From an uncultured Marinobacter sp. (lineage in GTDB: Bacteria; Pseudomonadota; Gammaproteobacteria; Pseudomonadales; Oleiphilaceae), in NCBI RefSeq assembly GCF_946886895.1, contig NZ_CAMPJO010000004.1, forward strand, positions 303,478 to 367,477: a DNA stretch of 64,000 bases, in the 5' to 3' direction. Position 1 is the stretch's first letter. Each line of letters opens with the position of its first letter. The notes beneath the pieces were generated by a model. That model was not told where the DNA came from and ran no database searches. It saw nothing but the letters and a program-made list of their open reading frames with translations. A program made the translations under genes and the position numbers. Of this stretch, positions 1 to 8,314 are shown piece by piece.

Positions 1-1
1 C

Positions 2-175
2 GCGCTGCCGGCGATCGAAGCCTACATCAGCCAGAAACTGAAAACCGCGGTGCCGGATGAGTCGTTGATGACTGCCATGGACAACCCGCCCATCACCCGG
101 AAACGGGGCCGACGCCCCCAGGGGCAAGGCTCCCGAGGGCACGGCGGGCGGCCACAGAGACAGCGCCGGAACTGA
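2..175 (+). CDS. rhlB: ATP-dependent RNA helicase, C-terminal fragment (RhlB-like)
   Basis: An open frame runs in from the left window edge and stops at 173-175. The 57 visible residues begin ALPAIEAYIS and end in an Arg/Gly/Gln-rich basic tail. E. coli RhlB has the same type of ending: a LPAIE-x-YI segment closing the helicase C-terminal lobe, then a basic tail. RhlB unwinds RNA as part of the degradosome, but no helicase motif is inside the window, so the assignment rests on this short tail and another DEAD-box helicase is possible. The stop lies 16 nt before pdxB on the same strand. Confidence 0.55.
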   Translation, partial: ALPAIEAYISQKLKTAVPDESLMTAMDNPPITRKRGRRPQGQGSRGHGGRPQRQRRN

Positions 176-191
176 GGGGCAACGAGGCACT

Positions 192-1349
192 ATGCAGATC
201 GTAGCGGACGAAAACATTCCATTACTGGACTCCTTCTTCAGTGATATTGGCAACATCCGCCGTGTGCCGGGGCGGACCATGACCGCCGCCGATGTGCAGG
301 ATGCGGACGTGCTGCTGGTGCGGTCGGTCACCCGGGTGAACCGGGAACTGCTGGAAGGCAGTCGCGTCCGCTTTGTCGGTACCGCGACCATCGGAACCGA
401 TCATATCGATATCGGGTGGCTGGCGCAGGCGGGCATCACCTTCATGGCGGCGCCCGGCTGCAATGCCAGCAGCGTTGCCGAATACCTGCTGTCGGTTCTG
501 TCACTTCATGCCGAACACCGGGGCCTCGACGACTGGTCCCGGCTCAGCGTCGGTATTGTGGGTGTTGGTAACGTGGGGGGGGAACTGGCGAGAAAACTGG
601 ACCGGTTGGGGTTCAGGGTCCGGCTCTGTGACCCGCCCCGGGAAGAGCGCGAGGAGAGTGGTGAGCAGGCGTTTGTCTCGCTGCAGGAGGCGATGGCCTG
701 TGATGTCGTGACCCTGCACACCCCGTTGACGCCCCGCGATCAGCGGCACGGCACCTTCCACATGCTGGGCGGACAGGAACTGGCGGCGATGGGGGCAGGG
801 CAGCTTCTGGTCAACACCGGGCGTGGTGAAGTCATTGACACCCAGGCATTACAGGCCCGGCTTGATCAGGCCAATGCGCCCCGTGTGGCTCTTGATGTCT
901 GGGAACAGGAACCCCGAATTAACCCGGATTTATTGGACAAGGTGTGGCTGGGCACGCCTCACATTGCCGGCTACAGCCTTGAGGGCAAAGTTCAGGGCAC
1001 GGAGATGGTTTACCAGGCCCTGTGTCGCTTCCTTGGGCTTCCGGCCCGCAAAAAAGCGGGTCAGTTCCTGCCGGAGCCAGCGCTCAGCAAATTATGCTTC
1101 ACCAGTGCCGCCGATGAGCAGGGTGCCATTTGCACCGCCCTGCGGGCCTGTTATGACCCCCGGACCGACGACGCCCGCCTGCGTCTTGCAATGGGTGGGT
1201 CCGCGGATGACCGGGCAGCCGCCTTTGATCGTCTGCGACGGGATTACCCGGTCAGGCGCGAATGCTCCAGCCTGAAAGTGCAGTTGAAAGGAACCAGCCG
1301 GTCGCTGCAGGACAGTTTCCGCGCGGTCGGCTTTAAACTGAAAATCTGA
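192..1349 (+). CDS. pdxB: Erythronate-4-phosphate dehydrogenase
   Basis: This enzyme oxidises 4-phospho-D-erythronate with NAD in the DXP-dependent pyridoxal phosphate (vitamin B6) pathway in the cytoplasm. The 385-residue protein has the D-2-hydroxyacid dehydrogenase layout: an N-terminal catalytic half-domain, a Rossmann fold with GVGNVG at 124-129, the family Arg in VNTGRGEVID, the Glu in WEQEP and the His in TPHIAGYS, followed by the PdxB-specific C-terminal dimerisation domain. The length is close to the usual 380. The ATG is preceded by a GAGG at a reasonable distance. It converges with htpX, whose stop lies 16 bp away, with no clear terminator between them. Confidence 0.95.
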   Translation: MQIVADENIPLLDSFFSDIGNIRRVPGRTMTAADVQDADVLLVRSVTRVNRELLEGSRVRFVGTATIGTDHIDIGWLAQAGITFMAAPGCNASSVAEYLLSVLSLHAEHRGLDDWSRLSVGIVGVGNVGGELARKLDRLGFRVRLCDPPREEREESGEQAFVSLQEAMACDVVTLHTPLTPRDQRHGTFHMLGGQELAAMGAGQLLVNTGRGEVIDTQALQARLDQANAPRVALDVWEQEPRINPDLLDKVWLGTPHIAGYSLEGKVQGTEMVYQALCRFLGLPARKKAGQFLPEPALSKLCFTSAADEQGAICTALRACYDPRTDDARLRLAMGGSADDRAAAFDRLRRDYPVRRECSSLKVQLKGTSRSLQDSFRAVGFKLKI

Positions 1350-1365
1350 GCGCTTACCTTAAAGG

Positions 1366-2247
1366 TTACAGTGTTGCCTGCTCCAGCGCCCGGATACGGT
1401 CCTCAAGGGGCGGATGGGTCATGAACAGGCTGCCCAGGCCGCTCCGCGCTCCCCGGTTGATGCCGAACGCCTGAAGGGAATCCGGCATCTGGTCGGGTAC
1501 TTCACTTTCCTGTCTGAGCCGCACCAGGGCGCTGATCATGGCGGGCCGGCCCGCGAGCCGGGCACCGGCGATGTCAGCGCGGAACTCCCGACGACGGGAG
1601 AACCAGAACACGATGGTGCTGGCGAGGATACCGAGTACGACTTCGGCCACCAGGCTGACCACGAAGAAGCCGATGCCGTGACCGTTTTCATTCCGGAAGA
1701 CCACGCGATCCACGAATGAGCCAATGACCCGCGATGCAAAGATCACGAAGGTGTTTACCACGCCCTGAATCAGCGCCAGAGTGATCATGTCGCCGTTGGC
1801 GACGTGGCCGATCTCGTGGCCAAGCACCGCCCGGATCTCATCCTTGTTAAAACGTTGGAGCAGGCCTTCGCTGACCGCCACCAGAGCCTGATTTCGGTTC
1901 CAGCCGGTGGCAAATGCATTTGATTGAGTGGCGGGGAATATCGCCACTTCGGGCATGCCAATGCCGGCATCCCGGGCCAACACGGTGACGGTTTCCATCA
2001 GCCAGCGCTCCGCCGACGTGCGGGGCGTATCAATAACCCTGGCTTTGGTGCTCCATTTCGCGATGGGCTTGGATATCAGCAACGAGACGATGGCGCCCGC
2101 AAAACCGAAAACCGCAGCAAAGGCCAGCAGAGAGCCATAGGCAATGCCGTTTTGGGCAAGGTAACTGTCAACCCCCAACAGCTGCAGCGTGACGCTGGCG
2201 ACGATAATCACCGCCAGGTTAGTGGCCAGAAACAGCAAAATACGCAT
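1366..2247 (-). CDS. htpX: Membrane zinc metalloprotease HtpX
   Basis: HtpX is an inner-membrane M48 protease that degrades misfolded membrane proteins and is a classical heat-shock protein. The 293-residue product matches the E. coli length when translation starts at the internal Met of [10 protein letters not shown]; the longer open frame would add 18 unsupported residues. Two hydrophobic segments lie near residues 4-24 and 35-58. The zinc motif HEIGH is at 144-148, and a downstream SRRREFRAD supplies the third-ligand Glu. Two further membrane segments lie between these motifs. A sigma-32-like promoter sits at 2323-2350, giving a leader of roughly 70 nt. Confidence 0.95.
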   Translation of the reverse strand: MRILLFLATNLAVIIVASVTLQLLGVDSYLAQNGIAYGSLLAFAAVFGFAGAIVSLLISKPIAKWSTKARVIDTPRTSAERWLMETVTVLARDAGIGMPEVAIFPATQSNAFATGWNRNQALVAVSEGLLQRFNKDEIRAVLGHEIGHVANGDMITLALIQGVVNTFVIFASRVIGSFVDRVVFRNENGHGIGFFVVSLVAEVVLGILASTIVFWFSRRREFRADIAGARLAGRPAMISALVRLRQESEVPDQMPDSLQAFGINRGARSGLGSLFMTHPPLEDRIRALEQATL

Positions 2248-2322
2248 GTCAGTTCCCCGGATAGTCTGATGGTCACGGTCAGGCGCGGTGTACCGCACCA
2301 ATGGCCCGCCGTTCAGACCTCA

Positions 2323-2350
2323 ATATGCGGCCGGGGTTCACCGCTTCAAC
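2323..2350 (-). promoter_or_regulatory. Sigma-32-like heat-shock promoter of htpX
   Basis: Read on the minus strand, GTTGAAG (2344-2350) and CCGCATAT (2323-2330) are separated by 13 nt. The heat-shock consensus is CTTGAAA, 13-15 nt, CCCCATnT, so this gives five of seven matches in the -35 and one mismatch in the -10. It lies upstream of a known heat-shock gene, with an expected start near 2315. The match is visible; the activity is inferred. Confidence 0.6.
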
Positions 2351-2418
2351 GGCCTTACCGCAATTTAATGCTTGGCGGAGTGACGAGCCAGGAGTGACGA
2401 CTTGCTGTTGGCTGAGAG

Positions 2419-2883
2419 CTACCGGGAATCGCTGAAGAACGTTGCCTGCATAATCTGGCTGATCCGGGAAGAATTACCGCTTCTGAGCGCCGTGCGAATG
2501 AGGTGGATGTGGGTGGAAAGATCTTCCTGCACCGACGGAGGTGTGCCGTCCGCCGTGTCTTCGCCGGTCTGTCCGAGCTCACGGCCGACTGACGCCGGTG
2601 CCGGTGAACTGAGCCGGATGAACGCCGCACGGGTCAGCACGGCCTGGTCGAGCGCTTCCTGGCGGATGGTATCCACATAGCGCAATAATCCTTCTTCCCC
2701 GAGCCAGAGCAGGGCGCCCAAACAGGCCATGTGACGCTTGCTGTGAAGGCCGAACTCGTCCGGTTCATCGGGGCCGGCAATGTCTTCAACAAACAGATTG
2801 ACCCGCCGGGGAAAGGCGCCATAGAGTTGGGTCAGGGCGATGGCGGCGTCCTTGTGGAATTCTTCAACGTGGAGATCGGCCAT
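2419..2883 (-). CDS. Conserved hypothetical protein, 154 residues
   Basis: I do not recognise a family. The protein is soluble-looking and mostly helical, with no signal peptide or membrane segment. The first half contains a hydrophobic CLGALLWLGEEGLL stretch followed by an amphipathic helix (RYVDTIRQEALDQAV). The middle is polar and low in structure (about residues 95-120), and the end is another helix. The ATG has a GGGAG about 9 nt upstream and lies 14 nt downstream of the alaA stop on the same strand, so the two are probably co-transcribed. Codon use and GC look like the neighbours, so it seems a real resident gene. Confidence 0.75.
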   Translation of the reverse strand: MADLHVEEFHKDAAIALTQLYGAFPRRVNLFVEDIAGPDEPDEFGLHSKRHMACLGALLWLGEEGLLRYVDTIRQEALDQAVLTRAAFIRLSSPAPASVGRELGQTGEDTADGTPPSVQEDLSTHIHLIRTALRSGNSSRISQIMQATFFSDSR

Positions 2884-2897
2884 GGGCGTGCTCCCTC

Positions 2898-4112
2898 TTA
2901 CTGCCGGTAGGTGTCGAGGAAGTTGCCCAGGCGCCCCATGGCGTCCTCCAGGGTGTCCTTCCGGGGCAGGAACACGACCCGGAGGTGCTGTTTGTCGTCA
3001 ATATTGAACGCCGACCCCTGGACCAGAAGAATGCGTTCCTGAAGCAGGAGATCGAGCACCAGCTTCTCATCGTTCACGATCGGGAAGTGTTTGGGATCAA
3101 GCTTCGGGAACAGGTACAGGGCCCCCTGGGGTTTGACGCAGCTCACGCCCGGGATGTCATTGAGCATTCGCCACGCCGTTTCCCGCTGCTCGCAGAGCCG
3201 GCCTCCGGGGGCCACCAGGTCGTTGATGGACTGGTAGCCGCCGAGCGCGGTCTGTATGGCGAGCTGGGCGGGAACATTCGCGCACAGGCGCATGTTGGAG
3301 AGCATTTCGATGCCCTCAATCAGGTCCCGGGCGCGATGTTTGGCGCCGCTGATAATCATCCAGCCGGACCGGTAGCCGGCAGCCCGGTAATTCTTGGATA
3401 ACCCGTTGTAGGTGAAGAACAGAACATCATCCGCCAGGGACGCGGTGGAAATATGCTGGGTGCCGTCGTACAGGATCTTGTCGTAGATCTCGTCCGAGAG
3501 AATGATCAGGTTGTGCTGGCGGGCCAACTCAATCACTTGCGCCAGCAACTCCCCGGAATACACCGCCCCGGTCGGGTTATTGGGGTTGATGAGAACAATG
3601 GCCCGGGTGCGACGGGTTATTTTTTTGCGGATGTCATCAATATCCGGGAACCAGTTCTGCTGCTCATCGCACCGGTAGTGCACCGGCTTGCCGCTGGACA
3701 GCGTGACCGCAGCGGTCCACAGAGGGTAGTCCGGAGCAGGTATCAGCACCTCATCGCCGGTGTTCAGCATGGCCTGCATGGACATCACGATGAGCTCGCT
3801 GACGCCGTTGCCGAGGAAGATGTCATCGATATCGACCTTGTCGATGCCGCGTTGCTGGCAGTAGTGCATCACTGCTTTGCGGGCCGAAAACAACCCCTTG
3901 GATTCCACGTAGCCCTGGGCCATGGGCATGTTGTAGATGACGTCCTGCTGGATTTCCTCGGGCACGTCCAGCTCAAAGGCCGCCGGGTTGCCAATGTTCA
4001 GCTTCAGCACCCGATGGCCTTCTTCTTCCAGCCTCCGCGCTTCCCGCAGAACCACGCCACGTATTTCATAACACACGTTATCCAGCTTGGCGGATTTACA
4101 GTAGTTCTGCAT
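2898..4112 (-). CDS. alaA: Alanine aminotransferase AlaA (class I/II PLP aminotransferase)
   Basis: The 404-residue protein is a fold-type I aminotransferase of the AlaA/YfbQ type. AlaA makes alanine from pyruvate with glutamate as donor. Visible features are the GNPAAF segment near 41, the APDYPLW substrate loop near 126-132, INPNNPTG at 175-182 (cofactor-contacting Asn and Pro), SDEIYD near 206-211 and the Schiff-base Lys in LSKNYR at residue 240. The close match to the AlaA start (MQNYCKSAKLDNVCYEIRG) supports the chosen ATG. A good sigma-70 promoter lies about 60 nt upstream. Activity on other 2-oxo acids, such as valine transamination, cannot be excluded. Confidence 0.9.
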   Translation of the reverse strand: MQNYCKSAKLDNVCYEIRGVVLREARRLEEEGHRVLKLNIGNPAAFELDVPEEIQQDVIYNMPMAQGYVESKGLFSARKAVMHYCQQRGIDKVDIDDIFLGNGVSELIVMSMQAMLNTGDEVLIPAPDYPLWTAAVTLSSGKPVHYRCDEQQNWFPDIDDIRKKITRRTRAIVLINPNNPTGAVYSGELLAQVIELARQHNLIILSDEIYDKILYDGTQHISTASLADDVLFFTYNGLSKNYRAAGYRSGWMIISGAKHRARDLIEGIEMLSNMRLCANVPAQLAIQTALGGYQSINDLVAPGGRLCEQRETAWRMLNDIPGVSCVKPQGALYLFPKLDPKHFPIVNDEKLVLDLLLQERILLVQGSAFNIDDKQHLRVVFLPRKDTLEDAMGRLGNFLDTYRQ

Positions 4113-4172
4113 AAGCTCCGGGTGTCCTTGTTCAGTCGTCGGAAGTTGCGCCTTTCGGCAAGGCAGGGCTTT

Positions 4173-4200
4173 ATTCTAGCGGAGCGAGGGCAGGCGGCAA
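4173..4200 (-). promoter_or_regulatory. Sigma-70 promoter of alaA
   Basis: On the minus strand TTGCCG (4195-4200) and TAGAAT (4173-4178) are spaced by 16 nt, 61 nt before the alaA ATG. Both hexamers match the consensus well (four and five of six). No operator is obvious around it. Confidence 0.55.
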
Positions 4201-4376
4201 CAGGGGAATTATGATGAATTGTGGCGTGATCTGACTGATTTAGGACGCAAAGTTAACGGTGATTGTAAAAATACCACCCGTGGCGACCGGTAAAGCGGTA
4301 GTATTCATTCATAAATTGCGCACAATATGGACGTGAAAAATACGATTTAAACCCATCAGATAACAGGAAAACGACC

Positions 4377-4862
4377 ATGGCCGGACCGACGGTTTACGAT
4401 TTCACCGTGCGTGATATCCAGGGTAATGAGAAACGTATGTCGGACTATCAGGGACAGGTGTTGTTGATCGTCAATACCGCCAGCAAGTGTGGGTTTACGC
4501 CTCAGTTCGAAGGCCTCCAGTCCCTGCACGAGGCGCTTGGGGAGCAGGGCTTTGAGGTGCTGGGATTCCCCTGTAACCAGTTTCTGAACCAGGATCCGGG
4601 CAATGATGATGCCATCAGCCAGTTCTGCAGTCTGAACTACGGTGTGGATTTCCCAATGTTTTCCAAGATCGAAGTGAATGGCGCCGGCACGCATCCGCTG
4701 TTCCAGTTCCTGAAAAAGGAGGCCCGGGGGTTGATGGGCACCGAGAAGGTCAAATGGAACTTTACCAAGTTTCTGGTCGGTCGCGACGGCCAGGTGGTGC
4801 GCCGGTACCCACCAACTGCCAAACCGGAAGACATCCGGGCCGACATTGAAAAACTGCTGTAA
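4377..4862 (+). CDS. Glutathione peroxidase family thiol peroxidase
   Basis: The 161-residue cytoplasmic protein reduces hydroperoxides with thiol donors. It shows the family landmarks in order: NTASKCGFTPQ with peroxidatic Cys38 (Cys, not selenocysteine), LGFPCNQF with the second conserved Cys and the Gln, and KWNFTKFLV with the Trp/Asn of the catalytic tetrad. It resembles E. coli BtuE (YfeI family). The bacterial Cys forms generally use thioredoxin rather than glutathione in practice, so the substrate name is by family only. It is a single gene, with 264 bp of non-coding DNA separating it from divergent alaA. It converges on the histidine kinase gene. Confidence 0.9.
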   Translation: MAGPTVYDFTVRDIQGNEKRMSDYQGQVLLIVNTASKCGFTPQFEGLQSLHEALGEQGFEVLGFPCNQFLNQDPGNDDAISQFCSLNYGVDFPMFSKIEVNGAGTHPLFQFLKKEARGLMGTEKVKWNFTKFLVGRDGQVVRRYPPTAKPEDIRADIEKLL

Positions 4863-4916
4863 CCCTGCCCGGTTATGACGACCTGCCGGCGTTGCGTGGC
4901 GAACTCAGAGCCGTAC

Positions 4917-7250
4917 TCACGGCTCTTGAGCGGGAGGGGGCACCCAGCGATTGATGGCCGCCCGGAGTTCGTCCCGGTTGTAGGGCTTGGTAATGTAATC
5001 GTTCATGCCGGAGGCGATGCAGTCATCCCGGTCCCCCTGCATCACGTTGGCGGTGACGGCGATAATGGGCAGATCCGCCCAGTCGGGGTTCTGCCGGATC
5101 CTTCGGGTCGCTTCGTAGCCATCCATCACCGGCATCTGGCAATCCATCAGCACCAGATCGTAGGTCTGGTTTCTGAGGGCCTCGATGGCTCTTCGGCCGT
5201 TCTCCGCGTGATCAACCCGATGCCCGAGTCTCTTCAGCAAACTGCTGGCCACGAGTTGATTCACCTGGTTGTCCTCCACCAACAGGATGGTCAGTGGCCG
5301 GGAGTCGCTCGTGATGACGGCCGGCGCCTCCCGGCCGGGCTTCCGCTGTGGGTGCAGCCCCACTGACTGGCACAGGCAGCGATACAGCTCATCCCGTCTC
5401 AGTGGCAGCGAAAGTATTTGGTGGTGCGGCGCGTTGGCGGTCGCCGAACCGCTTGGGTCTGCCAGGATCACGCCGGCACCGGTCCAGTGATCAGCGTATA
5501 CCATGGCTTCCCGGTCATCGGGTGTGGCCAGAATCAGAAGGATGCCGTCGGGGTGTCGGCTGGCACCGCGAATCGGAATGTTCCAGGCCCTGAGTTGTGA
5601 TTCCAGTGGCAGCCGATGAGGGTTGCCCGAGGGCACGGCCATGGCGACGCCCACCTCTTTCAGCCTGTCGTCAATCCCGTCGACCTCGGCCGAGGCATTG
5701 TCGGGGTGCACGGGCAGCGGCAGAGTGACGGTAAAGTGGGTGCCCTGGCTTTCCTGGGAGTCCACCAGAATCCGACCGTGCATACGCTCAACCAGTTGGC
5801 GGCACAGGGTCAGCCCGAGCCCCGTGCCACCATAGAGACGGGTGGTGTCGGTGTCGGCCTGGGAAAAGGGTGAAAATATCCGGTGCAGCCCCTCTTTGGT
5901 CATACCGATGCCGGTATCGATAACTTCAATCCGCATACTGCCGCCGGAATAGGTCGCCCGGATCCGGACACTCCCGGTCTCGGTGAATTTAATGGCATTA
6001 CTCAACAGGTTGTTGAGGATCTGACGGGCCCGTGTGGGGTCGCCCAGAAAGTTAGCCGGTAAGGCCGGGTCTATGTCGGTGATCAGGTCAATCCGCTTGC
6101 GGCGAGCCTGCTGGGCGTGCAGGGTGGCGCATTCCTCGATCAGATGGCGGACACTGAACGGGATGTTCTCCAGGTTAAGTTTTCCTGCCTCTACCTTGGA
6201 AATATCGAGGATGTCGTTTAACAGGCCCAGCAGGCTTTCACCGGCATTGAGGGCAATCTCCAGCCGGTTTTTCTGGGTGGCATCCAGTTCGCCTTCCAGT
6301 GCCAGCCCGAGCATGCCCAGAACCCCGTTCAGCGGGGTTCGGATTTCGTGACTCATGCTGGCCAGGAAATTGGCCCGGGCCCGGGCCCGGCGAACCGCAT
6401 CTTCCTTGGCTTTGACGAGGGCGCGGTTGCCCCGCTGGAGCGCCAGGTTCTTGTCGGAGATCTCACGGGTCCGGTCCTCGACTTCCTGCTCAAGCTGGGT
6501 CGAGTAATTTTTCATGGCGCTTTCAGCATGGCGCAGTTGCGCGAGGCTGGAATCGATGGTTGCCAGGTGCTGGTTGATAATGCCCACCATGGCGCCAATC
6601 TCGTCGTGCTGATGGTTGGCAGGAACAGGCAGCCGTACTTTCTCCGGGGAGCTGGCCCGTACCTGGCTCAGTGCGCTGATGACGCTGAGCATGGGGCGAG
6701 TGAGAACAAAGTAGAAAATACCCAGCAGGGCCGCGGACAGAATCAGGCTTTTGAGCAGCCCGCTCGCCAGTGTGTAGGCTGCCCGTTCCAGAAACTGCAG
6801 CCCGTAGTGGTAGGTGTCTATGGTAACGACCAGTTGGCCCAGGGGAAGCTCTTCGAGCTGGGGAACCCTGAGTTCTTTACTGAACACCCGGCTGGCGCCG
6901 AACAGACTGTCGCTGATCCAGCGATAGGGCGACACCGGGCTGCTCCGGCTGGCAGCGGCCATGGTCTGGCCTTCGTTATCGATAATCCTGGCGTCGATGG
7001 TGGCGGGATGCCGGAGCAGGCCGTCCAGTAATTCCTCGGCCAGGCGCACGTCGATGTTGTACGCAATCTGCGAGGCCGGGCTGTAGCTGATGTCAATCAG
7101 GGCGTTGATTTCCGCTTCCATGGACGTTCGGGCGTTGAAATAGTCCAGGGTGATCTGCACCGCGTTCAGGATCAGGCCGAGCGCCATGGCCACCAACACG
7201 GTATCGCGGGTAAGCCGGTAGGAAAGCCGCTGTTGGAAGCGTTTAGTCAC
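4917..7250 (-). CDS. Hybrid sensor histidine kinase (BarA-like architecture without Hpt)
   Basis: The 777-residue inner-membrane protein has a membrane segment near 17-36, a periplasmic sensor region of about 125 residues, a second segment near 163-185, a HAMP-like linker, a coiled coil (250-290), HisKA with phospho-acceptor His301 (SMSHEIRTPLNG), and an ATPase domain with the N box near 410-421 and GGTGLGL near 474-480. A poorly conserved receiver-like stretch covers about 528-630. A complete receiver domain (653-770) has acidic residues in VEDN, Asp703 in LMDCQMP, the Thr in AVTAN and Lys755. There is no C-terminal Hpt, so phosphotransfer would need a separate partner. The start is a GTG with a weak ribosome site. 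No cognate regulator gene is adjacent. Confidence 0.88.
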   Translation of the reverse strand: MTKRFQQRLSYRLTRDTVLVAMALGLILNAVQITLDYFNARTSMEAEINALIDISYSPASQIAYNIDVRLAEELLDGLLRHPATIDARIIDNEGQTMAAASRSSPVSPYRWISDSLFGASRVFSKELRVPQLEELPLGQLVVTIDTYHYGLQFLERAAYTLASGLLKSLILSAALLGIFYFVLTRPMLSVISALSQVRASSPEKVRLPVPANHQHDEIGAMVGIINQHLATIDSSLAQLRHAESAMKNYSTQLEQEVEDRTREISDKNLALQRGNRALVKAKEDAVRRARARANFLASMSHEIRTPLNGVLGMLGLALEGELDATQKNRLEIALNAGESLLGLLNDILDISKVEAGKLNLENIPFSVRHLIEECATLHAQQARRKRIDLITDIDPALPANFLGDPTRARQILNNLLSNAIKFTETGSVRIRATYSGGSMRIEVIDTGIGMTKEGLHRIFSPFSQADTDTTRLYGGTGLGLTLCRQLVERMHGRILVDSQESQGTHFTVTLPLPVHPDNASAEVDGIDDRLKEVGVAMAVPSGNPHRLPLESQLRAWNIPIRGASRHPDGILLILATPDDREAMVYADHWTGAGVILADPSGSATANAPHHQILSLPLRRDELYRCLCQSVGLHPQRKPGREAPAVITSDSRPLTILLVEDNQVNQLVASSLLKRLGHRVDHAENGRRAIEALRNQTYDLVLMDCQMPVMDGYEATRRIRQNPDWADLPIIAVTANVMQGDRDDCIASGMNDYITKPYNRDELRAAINRWVPPPAQEP

Positions 7251-7304
7251 GGGTAATCACTGTCCCTGTTGTTGAGCCGGTCCGGAGCGGCCCAAGGTCT
7301 GCCG

Positions 7305-8072
7305 TCAGTCGTCGTAATCGGCCTTTTTCTTCCACTCGTCATCGTGCAGGAAGGTGTCCCACTCCCGATCCAGCTTGGATTCGGAAGCGCCTGACTGGTA
7401 ACCCTCGGGGCCCATGGCTTCCAGCTCCTTGATCCGGGTCCGGAAGCTTTTGACGGCTTTCATGGCCAGGGGATTGTCTTTCGATTTTCCCATTTCGGTA
7501 CTGGCCAGATGGTACGCATGGATGGCCTTGCGAAGCTGGTTCTGTCGTACGTAGTCCCGGGCCTGGAAGACATGAAGGTCAGCGTGGGTTTTGTGAACCA
7601 GGAACAGCACATATTTCAGATTTTTCTTCGCCGACGCCGAGTCCAGCCGACCCTGTTTATGCATGGCCTCGATCATCTTGAAGAGATTCTGAAGCAGCTC
7701 TTTGACGTAGTTGGACTTTTCCGGGGAATCAATCTTTACGGGTTGGGTCGTATCCCGCTTCTCCAGAACCTGCGCCTTGAGTTCACGGGTCGACTCGCGC
7801 CATTGCCGTACTGGCAGATTGGCCTTCAGGCCGGACAACTCGTTGCAGGCGTCTTCCATGCGCCGGATCAGCAACAGCTTGAGGTCGCCGGTGAGGTACT
7901 GCCCGGGAATTTCCGACAGCAGGCGGTTTGCCCGGTTGTAGGCATCCTCGTTGGCCGCGATCTTGCGGGCCCGCTCAATACGTGCCCGCTCCCGCATCTG
8001 GCTGAGTACGATGATGACAATCGAAACGGTGACGATGGCCGCCAGCACGAGGACAATGGTAGTCGTATCCAT
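7305..8072 (-). CDS. Membrane-anchored protein of unknown function, 255 residues
   Basis: No family is recognised. Residues 4-24 form a single strongly hydrophobic helix (IVLVLAAIVTVSIVIIVL) followed by Arg-rich RERARIERARK. This predicts an N-terminal anchor with the remaining 230 residues in the cytoplasm. The soluble part is almost all helical and charged, with a tetratricopeptide-like stretch near 165-215 (ARDYVRQNQLRKAIHAYHLA) and a very acidic end (DDEWKKKADYDD). The ATG lies 242 bp from the divergent LysR gene and upstream of the histidine kinase gene on the same strand (54 bp gap), so co-expression with the kinase is possible. Confidence 0.8.
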   Translation of the reverse strand: MDTTTIVLVLAAIVTVSIVIIVLSQMRERARIERARKIAANEDAYNRANRLLSEIPGQYLTGDLKLLLIRRMEDACNELSGLKANLPVRQWRESTRELKAQVLEKRDTTQPVKIDSPEKSNYVKELLQNLFKMIEAMHKQGRLDSASAKKNLKYVLFLVHKTHADLHVFQARDYVRQNQLRKAIHAYHLASTEMGKSKDNPLAMKAVKSFRTRIKELEAMGPEGYQSGASESKLDREWDTFLHDDEWKKKADYDD

Positions 8073-8314
8073 GGTGTCTGTTTTGACTCCCGCATTCAGA
8101 TGACGTGGCCACGTGGTGTGTCACCCGGGTTGGTCGATATTATTCAGCAAGTGTCCGAAAGACTAGCAGAAAGTTGCTTCTGTATCCGTTTTGAAATGTG
8201 AAAGTTCGTGTAGTGTATTGATTTTGTGAATCATGTATATCCTGTATATTGCTCTGATGAATGGGCATCAATCGATGCTCCTGGCCATTTCGCTGCACGG
8301 TTCCGGAGCCCGCT

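Noticed and set aside
2..175. Treating the left-edge fragment as a small independent gene
   Set aside because: The frame is open to the window edge and its sequence fits the end of a DEAD-box helicase.
4907..4926. 8-bp hairpin overlapping the stop of the histidine kinase gene
   Set aside because: Short stem and no T tract; not enough to call a terminator between the convergent genes.
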